Source: Branchiostoma floridae (taxonomy: Eukaryota > Chordata > Leptocardii > Amphioxiformes > Branchiostomatidae). Taken from it: a stretch of DNA of 64,000 nucleotides. Under the pieces are notes generated by a model. The model did not search any database. It was not told where the DNA came from and was given only the letters and a program-made list of their open reading frames with translations. Below are positions 35,567-46,672 of the stretch, one piece after another (within the stretch, counting starts at the first letter, position 1; the number at the start of each line of letters is the position of its first letter). Location: assembly GCF_000003815.2 (NCBI RefSeq), contig NC_049986.1, forward strand, positions 8,433,847-8,497,846, read 5' to 3'. The translations under genes were made by a program, and so were the position numbers.

Positions 35567-35572
35567 TTTATT
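35567..35572 (-). terminator. Candidate poly(A) signal of the MS4A-like gene
   Basis: AATAAA reads on the minus strand 293 bp past the stop codon at 35865. It is the nearest good hexamer I saw. Confidence 0.45.
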
Positions 35573-35864
35573 GATAGAATAATAAAGTTACAGCAACTTC
35601 CGCATGATCTACTGCACTATACTCTATACATACAAACAGGTAGACTCAATTGTATTAACTTCAAAAATCAAGTAAATGAGTATAACATTTTCTATTCTTT
35701 TTTTTCCAGCGTCGTCATTTTTTCATCTGAAAGACTAGACACCTATTCTAAGAAACGAACAACTCCCAAGAATGACTTAGTACTACTACCTGTTTGCGAA
35801 CACATTCATGTAACCATTGTTGTTTCAGTATCTACGATGCTATGGTTAGATGCGTGTTTACCTT

Positions 35865-36057
35865 TTACATGTTGTTCATTGCCATCACGTTGGGATCTTC
35901 TTTCTGCAAACAAAGCAGATAACAGACCATTATCACAATGAAATTGAACAAAACAATACAAGCATGCAAGCGCTATTCTCTATTGTACATTGTACGAGGC
36001 AATTTAGTCTTCGGACTACCATCCTATACTTGAAATTGTGTGTGTTTAAATAAACCA

Positions 36058-36113
<56 letters not shown>

Positions 36114-36713
36114 AGTTTCCCTGGGTCCGTGAACTGTAAACTCAGAATTAAGTGTCTATGATTTTCTTGATAGGAATGAATCATTATGTAGTGTAGAAAG
36201 AAGTTTAAACTTACGTCACGTTGCAGGTCGCAGGTATGAAAGCCCAGTCCGAGATCCACGCACACAATCAGAGCAGACAGCACCAGCACTGTGTACAGCA
36301 ATCCACTGTACAGCATAACAACATAACAGTATCAAATACATGTACTGTCACACACAATCAGAGCAGACAGCACCAGCACTGTGTACAGCAATCCACTGTA
36401 CAGCATAACAACGGAACAGCATCAAATATATACTGTCACACACAATCAGGGCAGACAGCACCAACGCTGTGTACAGCAGCCCACTGTATAGCATAGCAAC
36501 ATAACAGCATCAAATACTGTCACACACAATCAGGGCAGACAGCACCAGCACTGTGTACAGCAGTCCACTGTACAGCATAACAACGGACAAGCATCAAATA
36601 CTGTCACACACACAATCAGAGCAGACAGCACCAGCACTGTGTATATCAATCCACTGTACAGTATAACAACATAACAGTATCAAATACTGAATACACAAAC
36701 ACACAGACACACA

Positions 36714-36758
<45 letters not shown>

Positions 36759-37206
36759 ACACACACACAAACCCACAAACCCACAAACACACACACACAC
36801 ACACACACAAACCCACAAACACACACACACACGTACACACACACACACAAACGTACACACAAAAGTACAGACACACACGTACACACACACACACACACAC
36901 ACACATACGTACACGCACACACACACACACACATACATACACACACACGTACACACACACGTACACACACACACGAGTACACACACACGTACACACACAC
37001 GCGTACACACACACACGCACACACACACGCACACACACACGTACACACACACGTACACACACAAGTATACACACACGTACACAGACACACACACACATAC
37101 ACACGCACACACACACGTACACACACACACACACACGTACACACACACGTACACACACACGTACACACACGCGTACACACACACACGTACACACACACAC
37201 ACACAC

Positions 37207-37266
<60 letters not shown>

Positions 37267-39029
37267 ACACACACGAACACAAACACTCACAGCTCGGTCT
37301 GGTCCCGCGGGTCACCACAGTTGCCCTTGTAGATGTCCAGCGGGTCGCACAGCACGGCTGACACGGACAGCATGACGCAGAAGAAGGAGGCCAGGATGGA
37401 GATGACCACGGCGATCGGCATGGACCCGGCCTGGTGGGGAGGGGGGTATTTAACACAAGCATAAGCAGGGAGGGTTACGAAAATTTCAGTATCTTTCATA
37501 TATTGGAAATATCGCAATTTGAAAGCACATTTCGTCGACTTGATATTTCTTAATACCGTTTTTTTTTTACAATGGATACAGGTAACCCCATTGATAAAGG
37601 TGAACTAGGGTTGCAGTGTGACTCTTAAAAAGTATACTTTAGCTATCAGGACGTTTCGGGACCTGGAAAGTTTTGCCTAAAAGTATATATTTAGCACAAG
37701 GCCCAGTACAACTAGTTTCATAGTTATGGTTAAGGTTTGGGTAGGGATTAGAGTTAGGGTTAAACGTTGGACATTCTATACTTAACGTTAACTCTAAAGA
37801 CTTATTATTGCCAAGTAGTGAAGCGTATCACTTTAATAGTCTGATTTCCATAAAGTAGAACTGCTTTTTCTTCCTACGTTTATGAAGGGTAGGCATCCAG
37901 GTAAACAAAGTTCAAATTCAATACAAACTCTACAGCCTGTTTCTGCCAGTTCATTCTAGGGACGCTGATAAAGGGTGTTGGATGTCATTAAAAACGTCCG
38001 GAAGTAAATCTTTGTTTTTTTTAAATCCAGTTGTAGAGATTGAATTGTATTTGAATACTTTTCATTCCGTTGATACACAGATAGCATTTCTGATGCCCTT
38101 TATCACTATATCACTCTAGACTCACTTACGTCAAAAGACAGCTATAGAAGTAACAACATATACACATTCACGACTATCTCAATTTGCTGTCGTATAAACA
38201 TGTCGTACGACCAATGCGACCGTCCTGGGTCCGTTGAAAGTGTAACTCACCAGCATATAGAGGCCGACATGGGTGTCGTCATTTCGGGCTTTCACTCTGG
38301 CGGCCAACAGGGCCAGTAGCGCGGTTAGTATAGTCTGGAAGAAAACAAGCAAACAAACATCAAATAAACAATTAAATACAACGATATGAAAAGGAAATAT
38401 TGTGTAGCATCGGATTATACCAAAGTCAAGCTAATCAAGGCTAATCAGACGATGCTTCTTCGGCAGATTGCAGAGTTGTCTCTATGTCAAACATTGTAGT
38501 AAAGGAAGCTGAGTTTTTTTTACCCCAATGAAAAATGGGTTTTTGGTGTGTGTCTGTCTGTCTGTGTTTGTGGATATTTGTGGTCAGCGTAACGTTAGAA
38601 TTTCCATAGTCAATTGTGATTTGAGCCCCCTGGTATGTAAACTAAATATTGGAGCAGAACTTCCGCTATTCTATCTTTTTTACCTAAAAATGCTTTGGTT
38701 TTGATATTTTGGTGGCAGATATTGTTTGATGTAAGTTGTGTAGGTTTGGTCCACCTAGCAGTTCTCTCTGGAACTGCAGGGGCGGTTTTTGTAAGTAGTC
38801 ACTTCCTCCCTTACCTTCCTGCACGACATATACATGCTACCTAGATGGTGTCGCCCCTGAGGCGTCGCCAAAAAATACTCACGATCATACCGCTCCATAT
38901 CGGCGCACCGATGAGGTGGTAGCGGAAGGGGAACATCCCCCTCAGTACGGCACCCAGGACAAAAGTGGTCGTCCCCAACAGAAGCAGGGAGAGCCCTAGC
39001 CCCATGATGATCTTAGGATGATACTGCAT
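35865..39029 (-). CDS. MS4A (CD20-like) four-span membrane protein
   Basis: Five coding exons on minus: 39029-38883, 38334-38251, 37430-37291, 36305-36215, 35903-35865, with GT-AG and chained phases to TAA, giving 166 aa. TM1 is IIMGLGLSLLLLGTTTFVLG. The second helix begins HLIGAPIWSGMI, the (G)xPIWxG signature of MS4A/TMEM176-type proteins. TM3 is IAVVISILASFFCVMLSVSA, followed by an outer loop with two Cys (CDPLDIYKGNC), and TM4 is YTVLVLSALIVCVDLGLG. The ATG chosen is the first in frame in the TM1 exon, whose acceptor is at 39042, so a non-coding 5' exon is needed. A further upstream coding exon cannot be excluded. Function is unknown; relatives act in membrane signalling or ion flux. Confidence 0.8.
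36061..36112. repeat. (CT)n microsatellite
   Basis: About 26 CT units, in the last intron of the MS4A-like gene. Confidence 0.98.
36255..36690. repeat. Five-copy tandem repeat of the TM4 exon acceptor region
   Basis: Units of about 80-86 bp each contain cacaatcag.gcagacagca, ccagcactgtgtacagca and ccactgtacagcataacaac. Copy 1 is the true 5' part of the TM4 exon (36305-36215). Copies 2-5 lie in the intron, each with an intact AG acceptor on minus. Splicing to an upstream copy would run into a stop after the partial TM4. Confidence 0.85.
36691..37275. repeat. Long imperfect (CA)n / acgtac microsatellite
   Basis: About 580 bp of CA repeats are interrupted by regularly spaced acacgtac. The (VCV)n open frames on minus are artefacts of the repeat. 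It ends 16 bp from the TM3 exon donor. Confidence 0.97.
37446..37612. mobile_element. Foldback MITE, family A, degraded copy 4
   Basis: The right arm is clear (gtcgacttgatatttctta, acaatggatacaggtaa, ccccattgataaaggtgaac). The left arm is only weakly recognisable from about 37446. It lies upstream of the TM3 exon acceptor (37430). Confidence 0.5.
38514..38877 (-). repeat. Dispersed repeat ending at a splice donor
   Basis: One end is ttaccccaatgaaaaatggg followed by tgtgtctgtctgtctg. The other end is gaggcgtcgccaaaaaat (38859-38876), directly against the donor (38882-38881) of the MS4A TM1 exon. Confidence 0.65.
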
Positions 39030-39779
39030 CGTAACGTTGTACCTGTAGAATGCACAACATGGAACGAGCGTTACAGGGTGTCCCGTTGCACGTTTGACCA
39101 ATTGCTGACGTCACGTATCCGCAAGATCACGTACTCTACAAGATCACATCAGTATTGATCCTGAAGAAAGCGACAGTGGTCGTTGAACATTTGATCCGTG
39201 TATATATTTTTGAGTTGGAAGAAAGTTTAGCATTGTACTATGATTACTATCAACACAGATGAGCTTCAATGATAAATTGGGTTTGTATTAGGCCGGGTTA
39301 TTCAATTATGGATGGCATATTCTGAGAACCCAAAACGACTGGTGCAAGCGTGTGAATATTCAAAAGCTTTGCAAACAAAACGTTGCCTTCATAAATAATA
39401 CGAGGGACACACAGAGTGTGGTATACCGAACAACACGTAACTTTCGAAGTTTGGGACTGACGACTGAAAACACCTTTACGCCCCCCTCCCCTTTTAACCT
39501 TCCATTGACCCCGAACCTTGAAATGATTTACGTTTTTGCTACTGCCCCAACCGTACACAAAAGACCCAACCAACAACACGTCGAAGAGAGTTGCACGACC
39601 TCATACCTTTGCCAAATAAATTCGTCTTATTGCACCGCAAATGATATGCAAAGATTCCTCTCATTATCATAATTCATATGAATTCGTTATCTACTATTTC
39701 CAAATCACATGCCAGTATCAAATCACATGTGTATGTTGCAAATATCCATCTTCTGGATTTTTGTAACAACTGATTATGT

Positions 39780-39830
39780 ATGAATGAATGAATGAATGAA
39801 TTTTATTGCTCAATATGCAAATGATGTTGA
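39780..39830. repeat. (tgaa)n with attached LINE-like tail
   Basis: The sequence tgaatgaatgaatgaatttt is followed by attgctcaatatgcaaa. Similar tails are at 54313-54366 and 60683-60735 (gaagacctttattgcaca). They are probably 3' ends of one non-LTR element family. Confidence 0.4.
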
Positions 39831-41544
39831 ACGAGAGCTCAAACACAGAAATTACGCTGCAGTACCATAACAAGCCGCCAAGGGTAAAAAAAGCTATTTC
39901 GACGACACACCAACTCCTACCCACTTACAAAGTATCAAGAAATTCCTTCCAGGTATTTTTGACTTATCGTGTTGACAAGCAGACCGACAGACGCTGACGA
40001 CAACACAACATTCGGTAGACTGGTTTATTCGTTTCACAGAAATATAAATGACACGAAATAAAAGCAACCTTGCAGCCGCCAGAGGAGGCTGAATTGTGCA
40101 GCTTTTCAATCACAATAGTGGCTTAGATGCAAACACAATTTAAAATTTAAATTACGAGTGCAAATTTCGACAAGTACATGTACACGATTTACTGCTAGAT
40201 ACATATTTATCATATAAAAACTATGTCATTTATAAAAATCGTTTAAACTACGGAATATAATAGTGTACAAACACAGTCAGTTATTCACTGTTGACAATAG
40301 ACAAGGGTACAGAGAGAATCTGAAGCACAGTTCAACTTCAGTGTTACTTATAGTGCGTTCAGAATGTTCAAATTCTTGGCGAACGTAATGAAGACAAGTC
40401 GTCCTTGGTTTAGCGCCACGAATGGTACTGTGCAATGTTGTGTTTTTAGTCTTGTTTACTTCCTTCGGGTGGGAATCATTGCAACCGCGTAGTCTCAAGT
40501 TTCAGTACATACCTTACGTGCCAAGAAAACAAAGACGCCTTGAAAAGGTACGTGAGTCTGAGAGAGAAGACATTTTAGTGGCTGCGACATACGAGTTCTT
40601 CGTTTATATCACAAAGCACGCACACATATATCATGTGGAATAAATACTGGGCGTTGCTAGTTTAATCGAGTGAAAATCCGCTAAGAGAATCAGAAGCCAT
40701 GCATACGGTTTGGCATACATCTGACGACGTACAATCATATCTTGGAATCTTTAGAGACTACATTTTGGCTCGCAGAAACATTATAGATACGTATGCGGGC
40801 AGTCATTTAGCACTAGTCAGTACCTGTCCTATATATATTATTTGTGTGAAACAAGTTGTGCAGGTGTTTTTTATGCGGCACACATACAGAAGCTTTAAGT
40901 GGCGTCTACTCGTATTACGTCAACATCAATGCAGCCTTTGTGTGTGTTCAAGCGAGCGCGCAATTATACGAGTGAAAAACTCAGATTTTGCAAGAATACT
41001 CCAATATGGTAGCCTCATTGGGACATATACGTTGGGTACTACGATACACATACGATCGAGGAAGGTGGTTTTGATAGTAGAAATCAGACGACAGGTAGGT
41101 AAGGTGTGATTTTACCTGACGTACACAAATATTCTTCCCTGGGGGGCTAGCTGATTTGATCTTTAAAAATGTCAACTCATACGTTTACAAACGATTTGCC
41201 TCAAAAGTGCTGAAAGGGCGTACAGTCAAAACGTAACAATCTTATGAAATAAGACATAACTAGTTAACTGTTGATAAGCAAATACAATAATTGTGAGTGA
41301 GAGCCACTGAAAACTTCTGCGACACGCCCAAACATTGACAAGGTATGACGCACACTTATACATTACCATAACCCACTTGCTAAACGATAGCGACAACGTA
41401 AGTTTAACAGTGAGTGATCAAAACACTGGGGTTTTCAACAACATACAAGTGACATCTTACCGATCGTTGATCCTCGGGAATCTTCGTATGATTCGGGAAA
41501 AACAGGACAAGATGTGGGGGGAAACCGCGCCAAAGTTTGCTTAC

Positions 41545-41595
41545 CTTTCAGATCGTCAGTGAATAGATTGGGTCACGTGACCGTCTCTATTTCAA
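41545..41595 (-). promoter_or_regulatory. Possible 5' UTR exon and E-box of the MS4A-like gene
   Basis: A strong donor on minus (ctgaaag|gtaagc, exon edge 41545) lies about 2.5 kb upstream of the TM1 exon. A palindromic E-box gtcacgtgac (41571-41580) is inside or next to it. There is no other support. Confidence 0.3.
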
Positions 41596-42523
41596 GTACC
41601 CCGGATGTTGACCGCATTCAAGTGTTAAATGAACAGGTGTGTTCCTGAGGGAAAATAACTCGAATATTTTGTATCTTCAACTAAATCTTTAATTGGCATA
41701 TTCATAAATTGTTTATATTGACAACTAACCACGTACTTCATTGCCACAAACTCTCGTTTTTGAGTAACAGTGGCTGCTTAATCTTATTTTTAAGTTCAGA
41801 AACGTTTTATAACACAATAAGGGACAGATCATTCGGCCAGGGGGGTGTAAGGTGTGTTTGTTGAATTTTTCGCCATCGTTGGAAATGCACACTGAAGGTG
41901 GTAGACTTCTGTGGAAACTTTCTACCGTTTTATAAACTTTCTCAAACCGCCAAATAGCCCCAGGTACAATTTACAGTAGTCGTCTGATTTTAGTAATGAC
42001 GTCATCTGTCCTTGACAACAACGTTCCTCAACCTGGTGACATGTACCCTGTATGTTTGATGACGTCACTATCGTAGTCCATGCTATTTTTTAACTCTTTC
42101 ATTTTTTATCTATCTGACCTAGATTTTGCACTCTTTGTTATGACAAAAAAAGTTGATAGATAGTTCCTTGACAATGCACAAGTGACCTGAAATACTTCGC
42201 CTCAAGGCAGCTACCATAAGGTTATCCGAAGAATCCACTGTTGACAGTAAACCAGAACAACCAGTGCCAGTGAGGTCAAATCGCTTAAGATCTTATCCAA
42301 CTATCGTATCAACCACAAAGAAATGAACAGATCTGCATTCGTCAATACTCATATAATATACATAATCTTTTGGCAATCAAAATCTCATAACGTTATATAC
42401 ATATTAAACCTTCATTCTGAGTGCGGTAGAATACGGCAAAGACTTTATACAAAGAGAATACAATAAATGCCGTTACCCGTATTGCAGAAAACCACAATGC
42501 AAAACAATTCAATCATATGTGTC

Positions 42524-45500
42524 TCAGATGAATTCGCGAAATTCCTCCAAATTTTTCATAGTGTCTTCAATTAATTTCTCTATTGTTCTTACTTCTGTCA
42601 CTTCCAGACCAACTCTTTTGAGCAACAAGTCGGAAAGAATATCGTTATCTTTTAAAGGAGAAAGTCTCTCGACTTTGTCTTTAATGTCTGTGAAGAAAAC
42701 CCCAATTTTCTTCTGAAATATTTCGTCGGCTTGAGCGTTACGTAACGATTCTTTTATTGCTGTGGTGTTGAAGCTAGCTCTGTAACCGAAAAGACTAACA
42801 TCTTCTATTCTCATTCGTAGAGGCCCTTCGACATTATCAGTTTTGAGATTTTTGAGTTTTAGATGTGTTGCTTCGGTGAGTACCTTGTGTCTTTGCCCCA
42901 GACATAGAGACATTTGAAGGCACCGAATGTCAGTATCTGATGTTGTGTAGCGAAGAGGAGTGGTGTACGGAATTGTTGTCCATTTGGGATGGGAATTCTC
43001 CCATTGCGGAAGTCTATAAGAGTCACGATGGTTTTCTGTCAATGGGTTGATCTTTGCGTATATCTCCATATCGTTGGGAATGAAAGGGAAAAAGCAGAAC
43101 TTAGTTCGTACGCCTGTTAGAATGACAATGTTGTCTGGGGGTAGATTTTCAGTTCTGAGTTTTAGTGAGATTGTAAGGGAGTTGTTAGTTGGTGAGAACC
43201 ACTCCTGGAAAGGCGCCGTCTTGCTGCGAAAGTAGAACTCAATGCTGCTCTTCTCTTTACACATGTCTTCGTCTCTTGGCATTTCATATGACTCAAGCTG
43301 AATCAACTTTCCGCCAAGCTGGTTGGAGCTCAAGACGATACGACAAGCGCCATCTAGCAGTTCGTATCCATCATTGCAGGATCCACAGGTGGCAAAATTA
43401 TCCGCTGGGTTGCAGGACCGACACCTTCCCGCTCGTCCGATGACACACGGAAGGACACTGCCGCATGTGTCGTCATCAACACACGCGCATGCGCGCTGCT
43501 GTTGATCAAAAGTCCCCGGATGTCGGCCATGGGAACAGTATAGTCGCGCCTGCGCGATAGCCTGCCACTGTCGTTGGCTCCTAATGAAGAAAATAAAAGT
43601 TCATAAACATATACATATCAATATCGTAATTGCACTTGAAGAATATGAACAATATACATCATTAATTCGTGTGAAATATAAAATTTCGTGCACAATAAAT
43701 ACGACATAAACATATGCGTACCGTGGTGAGGGTTTAACTTTTAATTCCGGCTCCCAGGTACAATATACCACACGTTGTCTGATTTCGGTCATGACGTCAT
43801 CTATCCTCAACAACAGTTTCTTCATCCTGGCGACATGGACTCTGTATGATGACGTCACCATTCGAGACCGCCGCCATCTTTCTAAGATGGCGTCCAAGTC
43901 CAGATACTGATCAATAGGAAGCCTTCCGACGAAACGTTGAAAACCATCTATGTGGAAAAATTGTAGCAAGATTGTCGATTTGTCAAATTGTTCATGTTTT
44001 CGATGATAACAATCAATGATAATCTAGTCTTTGAACACACACCATTCAAGTGAGTAAAATCTTGTCAACATACAATATTTTGCTACGATTTAAAAGTTAA
44101 GAAGCATACAATTTTAACATTTCTTGCAACTTTTCAACTAAGTTCTGCAATGATATTTGTGAGGAAAGGTGACGTAATTTTTTCAAGCAAACATACAAAT
44201 AACGTTAGTTGTTTACCTAACGTAAAAATGAAGACATATTTGATCTTTCCTATCTCACCTGTTTGCTCGAATCTTGAATCATCATCTTTAAACTGCGTGT
44301 GTAGATGTTCTAACCGAGACACAAGCCTGTTGATGACGTCAGCTGAGCATGCGCAGTCAGGAGCCGAGTCGTCACATTCACACCGACATTCCCCATCCTT
44401 ACACGTCCATTCACCTGTCCCGTCACAGTAGATGTAACTCAGAGCTGCCTTCACGAAGGACTCCCTCAGATAGCGGGGCAACAAGTCCTGTAGACCTATA
44501 GGAAGATACAGTGAAGGAATAGGACGTAAACATTTGCAATAACGCGTTAGTAATATAAAGTCACGTTTCTAGACTCTATTGATATATAGTGAATGATGGG
44601 GCTCAAGGCAAAAGCTTTAATACCCAAGTGTCCATTTTACTTCCTTTCTAGTGTATTAAACCTTTACAAAGAAGAGTTTTACTCCACTAAAATATTCTAC
44701 TTTTAACGTAACCCCTTTCGCTCTTTGATTTTCTTGCCTATGTACAGCAAATCAACACTAACAAGACATACAGAAACGGAAAGTTATGAAGCAATACCAA
44801 GGTTATACACCAGGAGGCATAAATCGGCCCTAACCATTGTATTCCCAACCCCCAACCTACATATCAAATATCACTACAATCTATCGAAATGTTCTTAAGT
44901 TATGTTGACCACCAATATCCGGAAACACTGCACACTCATAGACAGATGGACACACACACACACACATGTACAGACATACCAAAAAGAAAACCGCCAGTTT
45001 TCATGGAGGTAATGATCTTACATACCTCGTAGCTTCAGCCTGGCATTAGTATCAGAGAGGAGCACCGCTTCCCGAGTGTCGTCCTCGCTTCCACACGAGA
45101 TGGGCCCTGTACTGGATGTGTGAATCTGAAATAGCCGGAAACATGGTTATTCACATTCGTACACAGTGTAGATTGACATCGGATTAATCGCTGTGACAAT
45201 TTTTCGTCACGTAAATGGTCGTCGCCATTCGCAAACGGTCAAATACCGCTGACCGGTCTATACCATATTCGACCGTTTCATAACTTTTTCTTGGAGGGGG
45301 TGACAAGAAGCCAAATGTATGTAAAGCAACATTTCAATAACAAATGTGCGACAGTATCGCGATATATGGTGAACAACTATCGAAAGAAAGAAAGAAAACG
45401 CATCAACTCAGACTCAAACCGAACGGTCACAATTCACAAATTATAAACCATAATCTCCTATCAAATACGGCAAGAAATATTACGGTGTTGTCAGGGCTTG

Positions 45501-46672
45501 CTAATATACTTAGAATGACGGAAAGTGCTATTATGCGTAAAAAGGCGACGACCGTTTACGAGACAGAAATTAGCATTACCGTATAGGGCCCATAAAAGAT
45601 ATTGCAAAACTCATAAACGTGTACGCTCAAACGTTAAGATTATCATTTGAAACATTCATCAACTCGAATCCAATACAATTAAATTAGCTCCATCACTCAA
45701 GCGTCGCAAAAAAACGATACATCGTGTTAACGCGTAGTTTAGAAAAGTGCCCGTCAAAAGGAAATAAGCATTAAGTGTACCCGAAATGTGCTAACACGTT
45801 TTTGAAGATCCCGAAGTTCCTCTATGACCCCGTCTTTATCAGCAAAGTACGATCCGACCAAGCTCCGAACTTCTCTCTCCACTGCCCAGTCCGTTTGGTT
45901 CATGTACACAGTCACCGTCTCCTCGCCTCCCATCGCACCGGACAACACGTAATGTGTCCCGTACGGCTGAATCAGAGTCCCGATGAGCTGTTCACGAGAC
46001 GGGCGCTCCCCGAGCGAGAGAACCACGGCTATGAACCCAGGGTCTAAGTCGGCGATGGAGTCTTCTTCTGGGTTTCTGCGGGCGGCCAAGTTGTGTACGG
46101 TCCATTTTGTGTATTGCCTGAAAGTATAACAGAAGAGAGTTGACCTTTATTCCCTGGGTAACCTATATCCGTTGTTTTGAAAATATGGTACTAGTATTTA
46201 GGCATATGAAGTCGAAGGCGATGGTTTTAAACCGCAACTTTTTGAAAAAAAAAAACACGTTGTATGTTGCAGTTTCAAACCATCGTCAGACGACTTTATA
46301 TCGCTAAATGTCCTGTTTTAAGATACAACGGACATAGGTTACCCTACGAATAAAGGTAAACTAGTATAAACTTATATTTATTATATAAACACCAGCGTCT
46401 ACGATTAACAATTATAAAGAACGATACTGTCAAGAGATTAGACCAACTATCTTAGATCGAAAAAATACAGCCCTACTGTCTTAACTGTCCTACCTGCTTG
46501 CCTTGACCCTGACTCTGAAACCCTGCAGAGCTTGATCTCGATAACGGAGCAGTTCCGGTGAGTCCGCTAGGGGGCCGCGGTCGGGTTCTCCCCGAGCACC
46601 AGACGGCAATGTTCCTAGTAGTGTCGCAACAACAATTCCCGCTAGGAGGCGCTTTAGGACCCACTGCTTCAT
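42524..46672 (-). CDS. BRINP: BRINP family protein (MACPF-related, neural-specific type)
   Basis: Six exons on minus: 46672-46494, 46117-45781, 45125-45026, 44495-44259, 43947-43722, 43580-42524, with GT-AG and chained phases to a stop, giving 711 aa (vertebrate BRINPs are about 760). Residues 1-28 form a signal peptide (LLAGIVVATLLGTLPSGARG). EPDRGPLADSPELLRYR and RQYTKWTVHNLA match the BRINP N-terminus. The MACPF hallmark YGTHYVLSGAMGGEE starts at residue 112. LLPRYLRESFVKAALSYI precedes a Cys cluster (229-255), and a second Cys-rich block (about 375-430, CGSCNDGYELLDGAC) is followed by the long BRINP C-terminal domain. A secreted or ER-lumenal role in neural cells is known for the family in vertebrates; here it is inferred. 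No truncation or frameshift is seen. I cannot tell which vertebrate paralogue is closest. Confidence 0.93.
44780..45012 (+). repeat. Dispersed repeat with (ca)n and ttttcatggaggta end
   Basis: The order aatatcactacaatctat, gttcttaagttatg, acacacagac-type repeat, ttttcatggaggtaat is shared with 58270-58595 and, inverted, with 33549-33748 and 38514-38640. It sits 14 bp 3' of BRINP exon 3 (45026), on the donor side. Confidence 0.7.
46137..46371. mobile_element. Foldback MITE, family A, copy 3
   Basis: The arms (acctttattccctgggtaac, ctatatccgttgttttgaaa / inverted to 46371) are nearly complementary throughout, with gcgatggttttaaac / gtttcaaaccatcg near the centre. It fills most of BRINP intron 1, and its edge is 20 nt from the exon 2 acceptor. 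Confidence 0.85.

Noticed and set aside
36255-36690. Regular ~80-bp repeats considered as a CRISPR-like array
   Set aside because: The units are whole-length tandem copies of an exon edge without unique spacers, in an animal genome.
36594-37462. Long minus-strand frames of Cys-Val repeats
   Set aside because: They are translations of the (CA)n array in an MS4A intron; only the first part of one frame (37430-37291) is a real exon, in another reading.
40981-41175. Candidate N-terminal exon MTFLKIKSASPPG for the MS4A-like gene
   Set aside because: Joining its donor to the TM1 exon acceptor puts the reading frame out and meets a stop at once.
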